Part shown: positions 20,935-33,219 of the stretch, in pieces
Layout of the letters: each line of letters opens with the position of its first letter
Numbering within the stretch: the stretch's first letter is position 1
Origin: Pinus tabuliformis
Taxonomy: Eukaryota > Streptophyta > Pinopsida > Pinales > Pinaceae
Reading direction: 5' to 3'
Assembly: GCA_031772625.1 (NCBI GenBank)
Contig: CM062819.1
Coordinates: 826,987,503 to 827,051,502, forward strand
Length of the DNA stretch: 64,000 bases
The notes under the pieces: generated by a model
Told to the model about the DNA's origin: nothing
What the model saw: only the letters and a program-made list of their open reading frames with translations
Databases searched by the model: none
Translations under genes and position numbers: made by a program

Positions 20935-23381
20935 TTATCCAAGGTATAGACTCGACAAAGGGTCGCTCAATATGAAGTGGATCCATAGTTCGGGAACAAA
21001 TTTATCTTTGGATGTTTCAGCTTTACCATAATCACATGACCGTGTGGCCACTTTGACGTGAGAACCCATCATGAAAACATTTGAGGAATTGTCCCCCTCC
21101 TGGTTGCCCCCTGCAGAGGTACCAAGGTTTGAATTCGCACCAGCAAGCAACTGCTACCTTTGGGGAAAGGGTTAGTTAAGACAACTTGGGAGCTAGAAGA
21201 CCCTTGCTGCACTAACAAGCTCCAAGCATCTTAAATTTTTGGGTAGAGATGAGTTAGATGGTCCCCACTGCATAGCTTGCATGGGAGCTTGACTTTCTTC
21301 TTAGACTCTTTTCCACCCTCACTAGCATTATTGCTAGGCTTATTCGCATTACCCTTCCCATCTTGATTCTTCTTTTTACCTTGTCCCTTCCTCTTCCCAT
21401 AGGAATTTTGATTTCCTTTGGGGTTAGAAGCCTGAACAACATTTATGGAAGAAGGTTGAGAAGGTGGAGTAGTAGACGGTGTAGCCTGATTGGAAGAAGC
21501 AATTTGTATAGACAACTGCTACAATTGGCTCAAAAGGTTCACCGCATTCGCATCAATCGATCCAAAAATACCGTTAGCATGCGGACTTGGCTTCGGTTTG
21601 CCTATATCAACCGTGGATCTAGGAGCATCAGGCAAGATTTTTTGAAGAGTCCCAGACTGAGAATATATCAGTTCTAACTACTAGGCGTGAAAGATAGCCT
21701 GCTCTTCTGAATACACCCCGGACATAGAAACATCCTTAGAGATCTCGGGTTGTAATGATTTTAAAAACCATTCAAGACGGAATTCGGGTGGAATTTCGGC
21801 TTTGATGAGCCTCTCTATCCGTTTCCATTCCTGAATATGATCAGAAATGTGAGTGGCTATGTCCTAATGAAAATTGGCCAGAAGTTTAGTTTCGGCTTCG
21901 TAACAGAGGCAACTAAAAATGATTTAAGAAAATGTTAGCCAAATTGGTAAAAGATGTAAAGGTGCCCCTTGGCAACTCTATATACCACTTAACTACGTCG
22001 CCAATTAAGGTGTGTTGAAATAGTCTCAACCTAATTGAATCATCGATGAGGGAGTTCGATGAGCACCATAAATGGAATGTGGTTACATGTTCACTTGGGT
22101 CTTCCCCACTCTTCCCTTCGAATTTTGGAATATCTGATGGAAGTTTGGTTGGGACCGGAGGCCAAGCTGGATTGTATCTGATTGGATTGTTCGTTAACTT
22201 AGTCAAGTCTAGTACATTGAGCGTGGCCAGAAAGAGAAGTCTCGGAGGACCTTGGGGATTCCACCCAGATTGGGTGTGGTTCCCGAAAGTCTAAAAAGAG
22301 TGACCTAGATTTTGAAAGGCACTAGGTTGCCCAAAGTAACTGGTAGAACCTGTTGAACCAAAAAGTGACCCTTGTGGTCCAGCCAAACTTAGAGTTTGAC
22401 CAACTCCAGTCGAAACACCTCTATAACGGGCAAAGTTCCCCCTAATGAATTATTATATGGAGTGGACAACCCTTGGTAATGGTTCCAAGCATTAGCTAAG
22501 GGTATAAAACTTCGAAATGAATTAACCGAGGAGTAAGGAACATTCCCTTGTTGGCTGAAAAACAGATTCCTAGTTCCGATCCCACTAATCGTAGGGTTAG
22601 TCAAACTCTGAAAAGGATTAATACCTTGACCTATGAAAGGAAAAGGTATATACCTCACCGTTGGATTGGAATGTGGTATATGACCACTTCCAAAAGGAAA
22701 ACCCTGAAGAGATGTTGATCCACTCATCATGGACGTGGAGGCAGTTAATGGTACACTTAATGTAACTGAAGGAATACCTTGAGAGGGCATTCCAAAAGGT
22801 AAGAATCCAAAACTAGATGCATGCACTTGGGAACTTCCACTCGTCGACAGAATGGAAGTAGACCCAAACAAGGATGTGCTGGCAGTAGATCCAAATAACG
22901 ATGTAGAAGGGATGGAAATATTTCCTCCCCCTTGTATTGATATAGGAGTCTACATACTCGTAGCACTCATGGTGGATGTCATGCTTCCAGCAATGGTCAT
23001 TGAAGGGATGTGCGTGTGTGCACCTAGACTTGAAGGTCTATGTGTCAAAGTCCCAATGTATAACACTATGTCTGGATGATCAGAAGTCAGAGGAGAATTT
23101 GGAGCTGCTAATGGCTCTGAGAGTTCTTCTACCTCAATATTATCCTTTGACTGGAAGAGGACTCAAGAAAGAACTGGGGTGTTCCTCTCTGGCTCTATGG
23201 TAGTACTAGGCCTATCTTGTACACTAATGCCCCCAAGCGGAGGATCAATCCCCGATGCATTGGCTGCCACTGGGTGAAACCCACTAGTAGTATCGCTCCT
23301 ACGCCTTCTAGAAGAAGGCTCTGGACTTGCAGGTGAAAGCCCATGAAGTCTACGGGACCATCTAAGCGATCGGTCAGCCAC
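20935..23381 (-). pseudogene. gag: Copy A Gag, broken
   Basis: It begins MADRSLRWSRRLHG at 23381 and can be followed as open pieces at 22871-22389, 22206-21913, 21515-21231 and 21150-20935. The N-terminal third is Ser/Gly/Phe-rich with FGST and GFPFGSGHIP repeats. The capsid core at 22206-21913 has IPKFEGKSGEDPSEHV and KWYIELPRGTF, the retrotransposon Gag signature. A Lys-rich stretch precedes the knuckle-like C-K-L-C-S-G-D-H motif near 21260. Stops and frameshifts differ in position from copy B. Confidence 0.85.
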
Positions 23382-24811
23382 TTTGAATTTTTAAATAAGA
23401 TCTACTTAAAGACCCAAGAAAATTGAAATCTAGGCTGACTAGGAGCATAGAACACACACTAAAAATGTCCCTAAAAGAATTCAACAGTCAAACAACTTCC
23501 AAGTATTTCTGCTCCGGGTGATTAGGACCGGACACCAAAATACAAGAAAGTGAATAATAAGGGCCTTCCGAAAATAGACTGGGGTAATTACGCCCCAGGT
23601 CTACTAGCGAAGGTATCAGAGGAAGTTACGCTGACCTCCTAACAATAGCCTTTGCCAGTGCAAGCCCCCAAGCTTCGCAAAGGTGCCCTCCAGAAGTACC
23701 ACTGAAAGTGATGCAACATCGACCTCAGGTGCCATGGGATTCCCCTCTGCAGCCACTTGTGTAGATCCCTAGGATAGGCAACTAAAGATACCAACTCGTT
23801 TCTGAAGCCAGGCAGAACAATCGTGAGGTAAGATCTGACAAGTAAGAGAGGGGGTATCTATCGTCCTTATCTTCAAAATCCCTTGTGCTTAACTCCCAGT
23901 CATGGAGCTTTCCTGGTCCCTTAACTCTATTGGATTTTCACTCTCTATTCAGATTTCTACGTTTGACAATTTAGAGTGACCTTGGAGAGCTTACTTTCCT
24001 CTCGCCTAATCCAAGGCCCTAAATAACCTAAAACTTGTTGGTGTACTTATTGACAATATAAAAATTTCTAGTTTATTTATTAGCGCTTGATTTTAAGTGG
24101 TTGTTCTTTTTAAGTCAAAGGGGCAATACGGAAGTGAAACTGATGGTGTTCATTGACACAAAAGAAATTAATGAAAAAACTAACTTATATGCAATGCACT
24201 TGTTTGTTCTTCGATGAAAAACAACTTCTACTTGGGTTCTAAGAAACTTCTATTAAAGCAATAAACTTTTTTCTCCTTTTCTTTTCTTGTAACATACTTC
24301 ACACCCAAAAAAACTAAAAACCTATTGATGCTCTAATGATGCGAAACTATCCTAATGCAAAGTGTACATGATGATGCAAAATTTCTATATTACTCTAAAA
24401 AGAAAATGAAAATAATTTGTTTTATAGTCAAACTTAAGTTTTTTGAAAGGAATAATAATTTTGAACACCAAATCTTTCCCAAAACAAGAAGGACTAAACA
24501 CAAAACCCCAAATTACTCTCAAAAACCAAAAGAAACCAAACACAAATTCGGCAAAGAAAGAAAAACCAATGTTTTTGAAGGACTTTTCTTTTTCAAAAAA
24601 AAAAAAAAAAACAATAAAAGAAACTTTTCAAAAGTACTCCAAATGCTACCAAAGAATCAAAGATCGAAATCAAATCACTAGGAAACTTTGCAAGTTGCCA
24701 ATTCAACACGAATGAAAACTTAACAAAATAGATGTTTCAAGACCCACTAAATGATCCCAAAGAAGCAAAAAGAGGTTAAAGACACTGATCAAGAAATCAG
24801 GGAAAGCACAC
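23382..24811 (-). other. Copy A leader (partial)
   Basis: This is homologous to 33220-34627 of copy B and non-coding. It includes a poly-A run of about 17 bases near 24597-24613 that is much shorter in copy B. Homology to copy B ends abruptly at about 24811, after a shared AGCACACTTTC; copy B continues for another 680 bases to its primer site. Confidence 0.7.
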
Positions 24812-25123
24812 TTTCATTGGATGGGCATACCCATGCTCAGAGAAAGTAAAGCATGTTCACATATCAAGTACAAGCGGATCCACTGTGTATACAAATATAA
24901 GGAACTAAAATTACATAATGGATCATTTGATCACGATCGAACAAGTACATGTCTGGATATCACATATAAGAATATGATCAATGAAGCTGAAAGATGGAGC
25001 TAATCACTGATGTAAAAAATTGATCCCAATAGTACCAAATGAACATGATGGAATAATATGGTATTACATCGCAACTCAGATGCCAACATATAGGATGTCG
25101 CTGTGAAGGACTGCAACATATGA
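24812..25123. other. Joint between Tat-like copies A and B
   Basis: These 312 bases have no partner in copy A. They either belong to the 3' end of copy B's parent element or are filler from recombination. There is no LTR terminus and no coding. Confidence 0.5.
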
Positions 25124-27597
25124 TGTGGAATGGTGTTAACTAGCAGTAACAGGAGCAACTGACAACTGAACCAAAGAATATTGTTGCAACCCGAGGTCTT
25201 CACCGACCGTCGTGGTACATTTCTACACAATGGGAATAAATGATCTGAAGTCGACCATGTAAGAAATCATTTGATTACCGATCATTGATGTATATCGCTA
25301 ACAAACGCGATACTACTCACTGATAATGATAATGAGAGTCAAGGTACCCAGTACAATCTAACAAGTGAGAATAGATGAGCTAAAGTCGAACACCTATAAG
25401 AATCTATCAATCAAGAGACAATGATGGTTTCCCACTATCGATAGCAAAGGATCTACCACTGATGACTACAAACCCCAAGGTACCGCCGAATGGACTCTAT
25501 ACCTTTGCCCCAAAGTAATGACTTGTAGTCGATAGGGAAATATCCGCTAGAAGGAAGGCATTAAGGCATCCTTCATCAATCTAGTGCGAGTGTAACCCGT
25601 AGGCCAATAATGTGGAAGGAATCGGACGAAAAAAGATGTAGTAACCTGACCGAAGCATGTTTCTGGTGTACACAAGATGTAGCTAGTGCACGATAAAAAG
25701 CCTCTGAACCAACCAATAATGAAAGCTGACACAGAGGCGAGGAATCCACCAATTGGGTCAAATGGAAACCAAGGCACTGCACGAATCCCAATATGTGATA
25801 ATGAAAGCTTATGTCGAACACAAGGGAAACCACTTAGTCAAAGACCCATGATACTGATCAATGTTTAGCACAAGGTGACCTATCAATAATGAAAATAGGG
25901 CCAGGGTGTGGCTCTAGGTCTGTCCTCAGAGCAACATGTCGTCGTCAATAAGGACAAGATCCGCCAACAAGAATTCAGTGGAGACCTTCTCAAACCGGCA
26001 CGAGTAAAGGATCAATATAACTAATGTGATGATAGAAAAGACACTAACAACCAAGGATGGCCAACTGAAAAATAGGTCAAGAGACACTGCAGAGAGGCCG
26101 ACTCAGGCTTACTTCCCTTGAACAAAAGCACGACTCAATGATGACCATGTGGCAGCATATGATGACTTTGTATAAGTTCGCCATGTAGGAGGCATGAATG
26201 AACTCTCCATATGATTGGAAGAGATAATCAATCGGAGGAGAAATGACTCAATAACAAGGTTAAGGCATACCTAAGTCAAGTTAAATCCTACCCAAATGGA
26301 GGAGATGATTTGTTTGAGGGCTTTGTTCAAGGGCAACACGACTGACTCTAGCTGCCAATAATAAATGGAAATGTTGTCCCATTCCCACTCTTTTTTGGAA
26401 TATGTAATTTTTTTGTCTTTTTCTTTAAGCTGGAAAAAGAATAAACGAATGCTATAGTACAATGAAAAGAATGAGTGTCAGTGAAACAAATGATATAGTT
26501 CCTGGGATGGTAACATTACTATGCTCAATGCAGGGAGGCAAAACTGGTCAAGGACACTGAAAGGGATGTTCCTTCCACAGGTCTGAGGGTGTGTCAAGTT
26601 GTAGAAGCTAAGGGATTGCAAGTTCGATTTTTGTAGAAGACATGGTCAAAAAGTGGCTTAAACACGAGTCCAAGTGAAGTCGGCTCAAGGCCAAAAGGTG
26701 CAAATGGTCAAAATGCAATGCAATAGTACAACTCAACACAAAGGAGCCTCTAGGGTATAAGGCTAGAATGAAGTGAATAAGCAAAGAGGAATGAGTCTTC
26801 AACGCACAAGTCATGGCGGGACTAGAGAGGACTCCCGAGCCTACTCAATGAAGCAGCATAGGAAACCAATGTCAGTAAGGTGCTAACTACGATGCCCATG
26901 AAAATGATGGCTCTACCATCATGTCATGATTTAAAAAGTCTGTTAGTTAAGATGGTTTGTGAATCATAACACGATGGGATTGACCCTATGGCAAGTGTAT
27001 CGTCAAATGGAGGCTATTATGCAAAATGCAATGGAAAAATGGCTTCCCTAACCTATATTCCAGTGAGTAAATGATACCTACCATGATGGGTCCACATTCA
27101 TGGAACTGACATGAAATTTCCGAAAAAGCGTCCAAAATGTCCTGAAAAACAACCTATCCTTGACAATCCAAGCTCCCAAGTTAAAAGATTCATGAGACGA
27201 AACAAAATCAAGTTTTGAAAAAAAATTGACATTTTCAAAGCTTATAAAAAGATTTTTTGACTCACCATTGTCACCATTTGTGCTAAGAGCAAAAGCTATG
27301 GAGAAAAAGAAGCAATGTTGCCTCCCAAAGAGTTCGACCGTTCAAATTGGCTCAAAATCACCAGGTAACCCCCAAATCTAGCTTGCATCAATTTGTGATT
27401 GCTTTTAGAAATTTTAATTAAGGTTTTACCATTGGAAATTGTGTTAAAAATTCCAACGCTGTGTATACGCAGGTTGGTTATGAGAAACCTGCGTATACAC
27501 AAGCCCTACATGTGACTGTGTATGAAATGGAACCGCATATACGTAGTTTGAATTTAAAACATAAAAATCTAACGGTTAAACTTGATTTTCTTTTGAG
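25124..27597. other. Copy B 3' non-coding region
   Basis: This parallels 15377-17700 of copy A. It contains the extra piece of about 150 bases at roughly 27387-27540, including the inverted motifs ACGCAGGTT and AACCTGCGT a few bases apart around 27468-27494, which form a small hairpin. No coding frame is shared with copy A. Confidence 0.7.
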
Positions 27598-28843
27598 ATG
27601 ACAATCACCTGGAGGGAAAAGGAGCATGTTATTGTTGATGATGAGGTTATGAATGATCAACAGGTCTGGATGGCTTGAGAGGATGCGGTTTATCAAAATT
27701 CTTCAAAATGCCAAATATGAAGGAAAACACCCGCTTGCTTGAAATGTTAATCCGCTATTAGAGTATCAAAGATGATACGTTCATTATTTATCAAATCCCT
27801 TTAAGGATAGAGATAGAAGATATTCACTTTATCACTAGACTCTCCCGGAGAGGAGAAGTGGTGCATTCAATTGGACGATCGCGAGGTAGTCTTTCAATGG
27901 AAGACTACGTGCATATATATTTTCCGGGGCATCCAGAGAAGATTGGAATCCAAATTCCAATCAAACATGTAGAGAGTTTGTCCTTGAGGATCATATTGTT
28001 CACCATAGCCAAGGTAAATGGATCAGCCTCATTGCACCAAGCATCACAACTATCCATGAGCTTGGCCATAGATTGTCTCACTACTGTGTTTGACTGGTGT
28101 ACACCTCTTCTGACCAATATGAAGAGTCAACTATCCTCCATTCAGGAAGGACAGACCAATAACTTCAAATATGGGACCATTTTGTGCTCCTTCTTCCTTG
28201 AGAAGGTTCCAGGGTTACGTCCCAGAGTATCAGTTCTTATCAGTAGCCCCCGAGATCCTCGGATGGGTAGGTGGGCCAACCTAATGAAATTCCTTGGAAG
28301 CGGAGACGTACTGAGGACTGCTTTTGACGATGATTTCTTCTCCTGGTGGGAGAAACAAATCATCACTATGGAAAACTATACCTATGCTGGCATGAATTTC
28401 AAGGGAGATCCGGATCTGGTGCTACCACCAGATGCAGCATGGGGAGAGATAGGTAGCCATTTTTTAAAGTTTTGTCAATTTTATGATTTTTATGTTTTTC
28501 AAATATGAAAATGAACTTAAGAATACTTTTGAGGGGATTAAATGACGGATATAATGATCATGCTCCAGATGTGGGTCTGGTACAACTAGACGGATTTCCG
28601 CAGCATAGGCGTCACAGAAGAGGTGCCAAAGAGGTGACTGCGGAGACTGAGAGAGTTTTATACGCAATCCAACGAAACTTGGTGAGGTTGACCCACTGGG
28701 TTCCGATGGAGGCTATACAAGATCTACCAGAGGATATGCAGTGCCACATGGTAGGAGTGCCACGCGACTGGGTTCACCTTTTTCAGCACGTGGCCAAATC
28801 AGTGGTCACCTACTTAGCCGCTCATCCTAAGTCGGGCCATTAG
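27598..28843 (+). pseudogene. Copy B antisense gene (aORF), two exons
   Basis: The ATG is at 27598. A one-base deletion near 27667 and a TAG near 27760 break the beginning, but 27858-28452 is open (VEDYVHIY equivalent, IPIKHVESLSLRIILFTIAKV, DWCTPLLTNMKSQL, CSFFLEKVPGLRPRV, MGRWANLMKFLGSG, GDPDLVLPPDAAWGEI). Removing the 116-bp GT...AG interval 28453-28568 keeps the frame into a second exon (28569-28843) of 91 codons rich in RRHRR and ending AAHPKSGH, then TAG. The intact gene would encode roughly 375 residues. Nearly all lesions differ from those in copy A. Similarity to plant-mobile-domain or Tat antisense ORFs is from memory; the function is unknown. Confidence 0.75.
28453..28568 (+). other. 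Predicted intron of the antisense gene, copy B
   Basis: The donor is GATAG/GTAGCC and the acceptor CTCCAG. Its 116-bp length, AT richness and frame-preserving removal support splicing. Both sites are kept in copy A despite about 10% divergence. Confidence 0.65.
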
Positions 28844-28944
28844 ATGTACTGGACATGATTATGGGCATTTTAGTCCCGATTTTTGTATGTTATTTTTGAC
28901 ACACTTTATGTACACATGGGCGATTTTCTTATTTTATCCTTATG

Positions 28945-29365
28945 TATGAATGATGTGCCAATCTAAAGCTTGATTAGCGATAGAATCAGCTAATGAATTA
29001 TTAGATTGTCAAATGTGAAAATAAGTAATATAAAAAAATGTTCTTTGCAACACCCTCACTCTCAAATATTGGCGATATAAACAAGGATCTCGAACCCGAT
29101 AGATGTTATTCAATTGTAACACTACCAGTTGTGAATCAAGATAGACTACCAACCAATCGATTCCATAAGAAATAGCTTTGGATAGTAAATTAATGATGGC
29201 ATTATACTCAGTCATATTATTTGACACTGGACCAATACATACTCCCCTTGATACCATCAATTGACCACTTGGATAATAAATCACCCAAGTTGCGGAAGCG
29301 AAGTTCCGAGTGTGCCGACTAGCACCATCGGCAAATTCGAAATAGACCAAGTCATTCATTAACAC
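28945..29365 (-). pseudogene. Copy B archaeal-type RNase H (aRNH)
   Basis: The 118-residue open part (29365-29009) retains all three visible acidic positions: ADGAS (Asp), NNMTEYNAII (Glu) and VVYLDSQLVV (Asp). A TGA at 29009 replaces the Arg codon following ITYFHI in copy A, a CpG-type transition. The domain continues in frame with NNSLADSI. It sits about 100 bases after the protease linker with no RT in between. Confidence 0.85.
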
Positions 29366-29471
29366 CTACCAAAGTAGATAAAAAAAGTGTTGATATCACA
29401 AAAACTCCTGATAATATTACAAAAATACAAAATATACAAAGAAGCCATTGCTTGGCCATAACCTAGGCAAA

Positions 29472-30488
29472 TTACTTCTTGAGGTAGAGCCCATCAGGGG
29501 GCTCTGCCAGATTTCTCCTAGAGATGTTTATAGGTACATTCATTGAGCCAATCAATATATTACCTTCGACATAAAACTGTGTTGGAGCCAAAGGAACCAT
29601 ACAAACATTGCTAGTAGGCAGATTGGAGGACCTAGACTCGACTTCATGGAAAGGAGGACGAAAAAATGAATGATGATGTAAATCTTCCAATGGTCAATCT
29701 ACAACCGTCATTGCTTTGAATATTGCTTCGTCAGATGGAAAAATTGTATCTAAGCAATCCAAAGCAGAAGTAGAATCAAGGGTCCAAGTAGGAGCCACAT
29801 CACCATCTAACTCCTTTTCAAAAGGAGTGGGATGGTTGTCTGTAGAGTTATCAATAGATTCATATCTAAGCTCTGCCGTAGACACAGGAGATTATATTCC
29901 ATCCACCTTCCCTTCATCTGATGTGGTCACAAATGAAGGTAAGGTCCCAAGAACCAAAAAATAGTGAGTTCGAACAAACTCTTTCCGTAAAGGCTCCTTG
30001 GAGGACGAAATTGCATCTATTCTAGCTGTAGGAGGGGGAAGATCAAATACACCCATCAAGGAAGAGTACATCCAGACTCCTAGGTTCTCGATAGGTTGAC
30101 GGGGGCTATCCACCATCAGAACAGTAGAATCTGAAGTTGCCCGAGGGTCAACTGGAGAATAATCCAATTGATCAACCTTAACAATTTTCCCCTCATGAGG
30201 AAAACAAAAGACTCGAAATAGAGTCGAAACAACGGCATCCATTTCATAAATCCAATTTCTTCCTAAGAGGAGATTGTAATCTAGGTTGGCATCAATGATT
30301 TCTACTTCGATATTAATGAGCTTTCCTCCAACACGTATAGGAAAGGCCGCGATAATCCCGTGTGGCCTATGAGAATGACTGTCAAATGCTATCAAGAGAG
30401 TGGGTGAAGGAACAACTGCAGGTGATCCAATTGCCTTCCAACATGACATAGACATGACACATGTGGAAGATCCTTCATCTATAACCAA
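29472..30488 (-). pseudogene. Copy B protease with intact active site
   Basis: The 198-residue open piece starts MVIDEGSSTCVMSMSCW, keeping the Tat-type D-E-G catalytic triplet. It continues with HRPHGIIAAFPI, YNLLLGRNWIYEMDAVV (flap and hydrophobic pocket region) and CFPHEGKIVKVDQLDYSP. After a frame break near 29890 the acidic linker continues in pieces (29885-29694 and 29690-29472). The upstream frame is interrupted before the active site, so the ATG at 30488 is not a true start; protease should be part of a longer Gag-Pro product. Confidence 0.85.
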
Positions 30489-30661
30489 CCAAAAAATATT
30501 GGTTTTCCGGTAAGTAGACTTTATCTAGAAAGCCATATGATGAGGAAGTCTCTTTTTGACATTGTGCATATCAAAAGTGAGAGCTAAAGAATTATTTGGA
30601 TCAACTACCCCTATCGCTAAAAGCAAAGCACTTCGTTGAGTTGGACACGACTGGAGTACCT

Positions 30662-33219
30662 CTAAAGCAGACATAGCACATGGACTTTGAGCCAAATCCT
30701 CAACAATGGAGTAATTTTGGGCTGCCCTTGCATTAGGGTTGATAGTTTCCCGTTTGGCGGAACCTTTCCATATCCGAGGTATAGACTCGACAGAGTGTCA
30801 CTCAATATGAAGTGGATCTGTAGTTCCATGAAAAATTTATCCTTGGATGTTTCATCGTTACCATAATCACATGATCGTGTGGCCACATTGACGTGAGAAC
30901 CCATCATGAAAACATTTGAGGAATTGTCCCCCTCTTGGTTACCCCCTGCAGAGGTACTAGGGTTTGAATTCGTGCCAGCAAGCAACTGCTACCCTTGGGG
31001 GAAAGGGTTAGTTAAGACAGCTTGGGAGCTAGAAGACCCTTGCTGCACTAACAAGCGCTGAGCATCTTGAATTTTTGGGTAGAGATGAGTCAAATGGTCC
31101 CCACTGCATAGCTTGCATGGGAACTTAACTTTCTTCTTAGACTCTTTTCCACCCTCACCAGCATTATTGTTGGGCTTATTTGCATTACCCTTCCCATCTT
31201 GATTCTTCTTTTTACCTCATCCCTTCTTCTTCCCATCGGAATTTTGATTTCGTTTGGGGTTAGAAGCCTGAACGACATTTACGGAAGAAGGTTGACAAGG
31301 TGGAGTAGTAGACGGTGAAACTTGATTAGAAGAAGCAGTTTGTATAGATAATTGTTGCAATTGGCTCAGAAGGTTCACCGCACTGGCATCAATCAATCCA
31401 ACAATACCGTCAGCATGCGAAATTGGCTTCAGTTTGGCTATATCAACCATGGATCTAGGAGCATCAGGCAAGATTTTTTGAAGAGTCCCAGACTAAGAAT
31501 ATATCAGTTCTAACTGTTGGGCGCAAAAGATAGCCTACTCTTCTGAATACACCCTCAACATAGAATCATCCTTGGAGATCCTGGGTTGTAATGATTTTAA
31601 AAACCATTCAAGATGGAATTCAGTCAGAATTTCAGCTTTCATGAGCCTCTTTCTTTGTCTCCATTCCTAAATATGATCAGAAATGTGAGTGGTCGTGTCC
31701 TGATGAAAATTGGCCAGAAGTTTAGTTGCAGCTTTGTAACGGACAGGAAACTGAAAATGGTTTAAGAAAATGTTAGCCAAATCGATGAAAGATGTAAAGG
31801 TGCCCCTTGGAAACTCTATATACCACTTAGCCTCATTTCCAGTTAAGGTGCTTTGAAATAGTCTCAACCTAATCGAATCATTGATGAGGGAGTTCGATGA
31901 GCACCATAAATGGAATGTGGTTATGTGGCCACCCAGGTCTTCCCCACTCTTCCCTTCAAATTTTGGAATATTCGATGGAAGTTTAGTTGGGACCGGAGGC
32001 CAAGCAAGATTGTATCTGATTGGATCGTTCGTTATCTTAGTCAAGTCTAGCAAATTGAGCGTGACCAGAAATGGAAGTCTTGGAGGACCTTGGGGATTCC
32101 ACCCAGATTGGGCGTGGTTCCCGAAAGTCTAAAAAGAGTGACCTAGATTTTGGAAGGCACCAAGTTGCCTGAAGTAACTGGAAGAACCTGCTGAACCAAA
32201 AGGTGACCCTTGTGGTCCAGCAAAACTCAAAGTTTGACCAACTCCAGCTGAAACACCTTTGTAACTCGCAAAGTTTCCCCCTAACGAATTATTATATGGA
32301 GTGGACAACCCTTGGTAAGGGTTCCAAGCATTATCTAAGGGTGGAAAACTTCGAAATGAATTGACCGAGTTGTATGGCACATTCCCTTGTTGGCTGAAAA
32401 ATAATTCCCAGTTCTGATCCCACTAACCGCGGGGTTAGTCCAACTCTGAGAAGGATTAGTACCTTGACCTGTGAAAGGAAAAGGCATAGACCCCACCATC
32501 AAATTGGAATGTGGTATATGACCACTTCCAAAAGGAAAACCCTGAAAAGATGTCGATCCACTCATCATGGATGTGGAGGTAGTTAATGGTACACTTAATG
32601 GAACTGAAGGAATACCTTGAGAGGGCATTCCAAAAGAGAAGAATCCAAAACTGGATACATGCGCTTGGGAACTTCCACTCATCGACGAAGTGGAAGTAGA
32701 CCCAAATAAGGATGTGTTGGTAGTAGATCCAAATAATGATGTAGAAGGGATGGAAATAGTTCCTCCCCCTTGTACTGATATAGGAGTTTGCATACTCATA
32801 GCACTCGTGGTGGATACCATGCTTCCATCAATGGTCATTGAAGGGATGTGCATGTGTGGACCTGGACTTGAAGGTCTATGTGTCAGAGTCCCAACGTATA
32901 ACACTACGTATGGATGATCAGAAGGCAGAGGTGAATTCAGAGCTGCTAACAACTCTGAGAGTTCTTCTACCTCAATATTATCCTCCGACTAGAAGAGGAC
33001 TCGAGAAAGAACTAGGGTGTTCCTCTCTGGCTCTGTGGTAGTAGCAAGCCTATCTTGTACACTAATTCCCCGAATCAGAGGATCAATCCCTGATGCATCG
33101 GTTGCCACTAGGTGAAACCCACTGGCAATATCACTCCTATGCCTTCTAGAAGAAGGCTCTGGACTTGCAGGTGAAAGCCCATGAAGTCTGCGGGACCGTC
33201 TAAGCGATCGGTCAGCCAC
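30662..33219 (-). pseudogene. gag: Copy B Gag, broken
   Basis: It starts MADRSLRRSRRLHG at 33219; a stop near 32989 is followed by the long open piece 32952-32335 rich in FGST, SMSGSS and GMPSQG. Further pieces follow: 32380-32129 (YNNSLGG, PFGSAGSS), the capsid core 32053-31667 (IPKFEGKSGEDLGGH, AKWYIEFPRGTF, HFQFPVRYKAATKLLANFHQD), and 31471-31217 and 30985-30662 (GGNQEGDNSSNVFMMGSHV). The knuckle-like C-K-L-C-S-G-D-H lies near 31100. Gag packages the element RNA. Compared with copy A the capsid is better preserved. Confidence 0.87.

Noticed and set aside
24355-24715. Lys/Asn-rich plus-strand frames around a poly-A run
   Set aside because: Low-complexity leader sequence; the same region in copy B does not preserve the frames.
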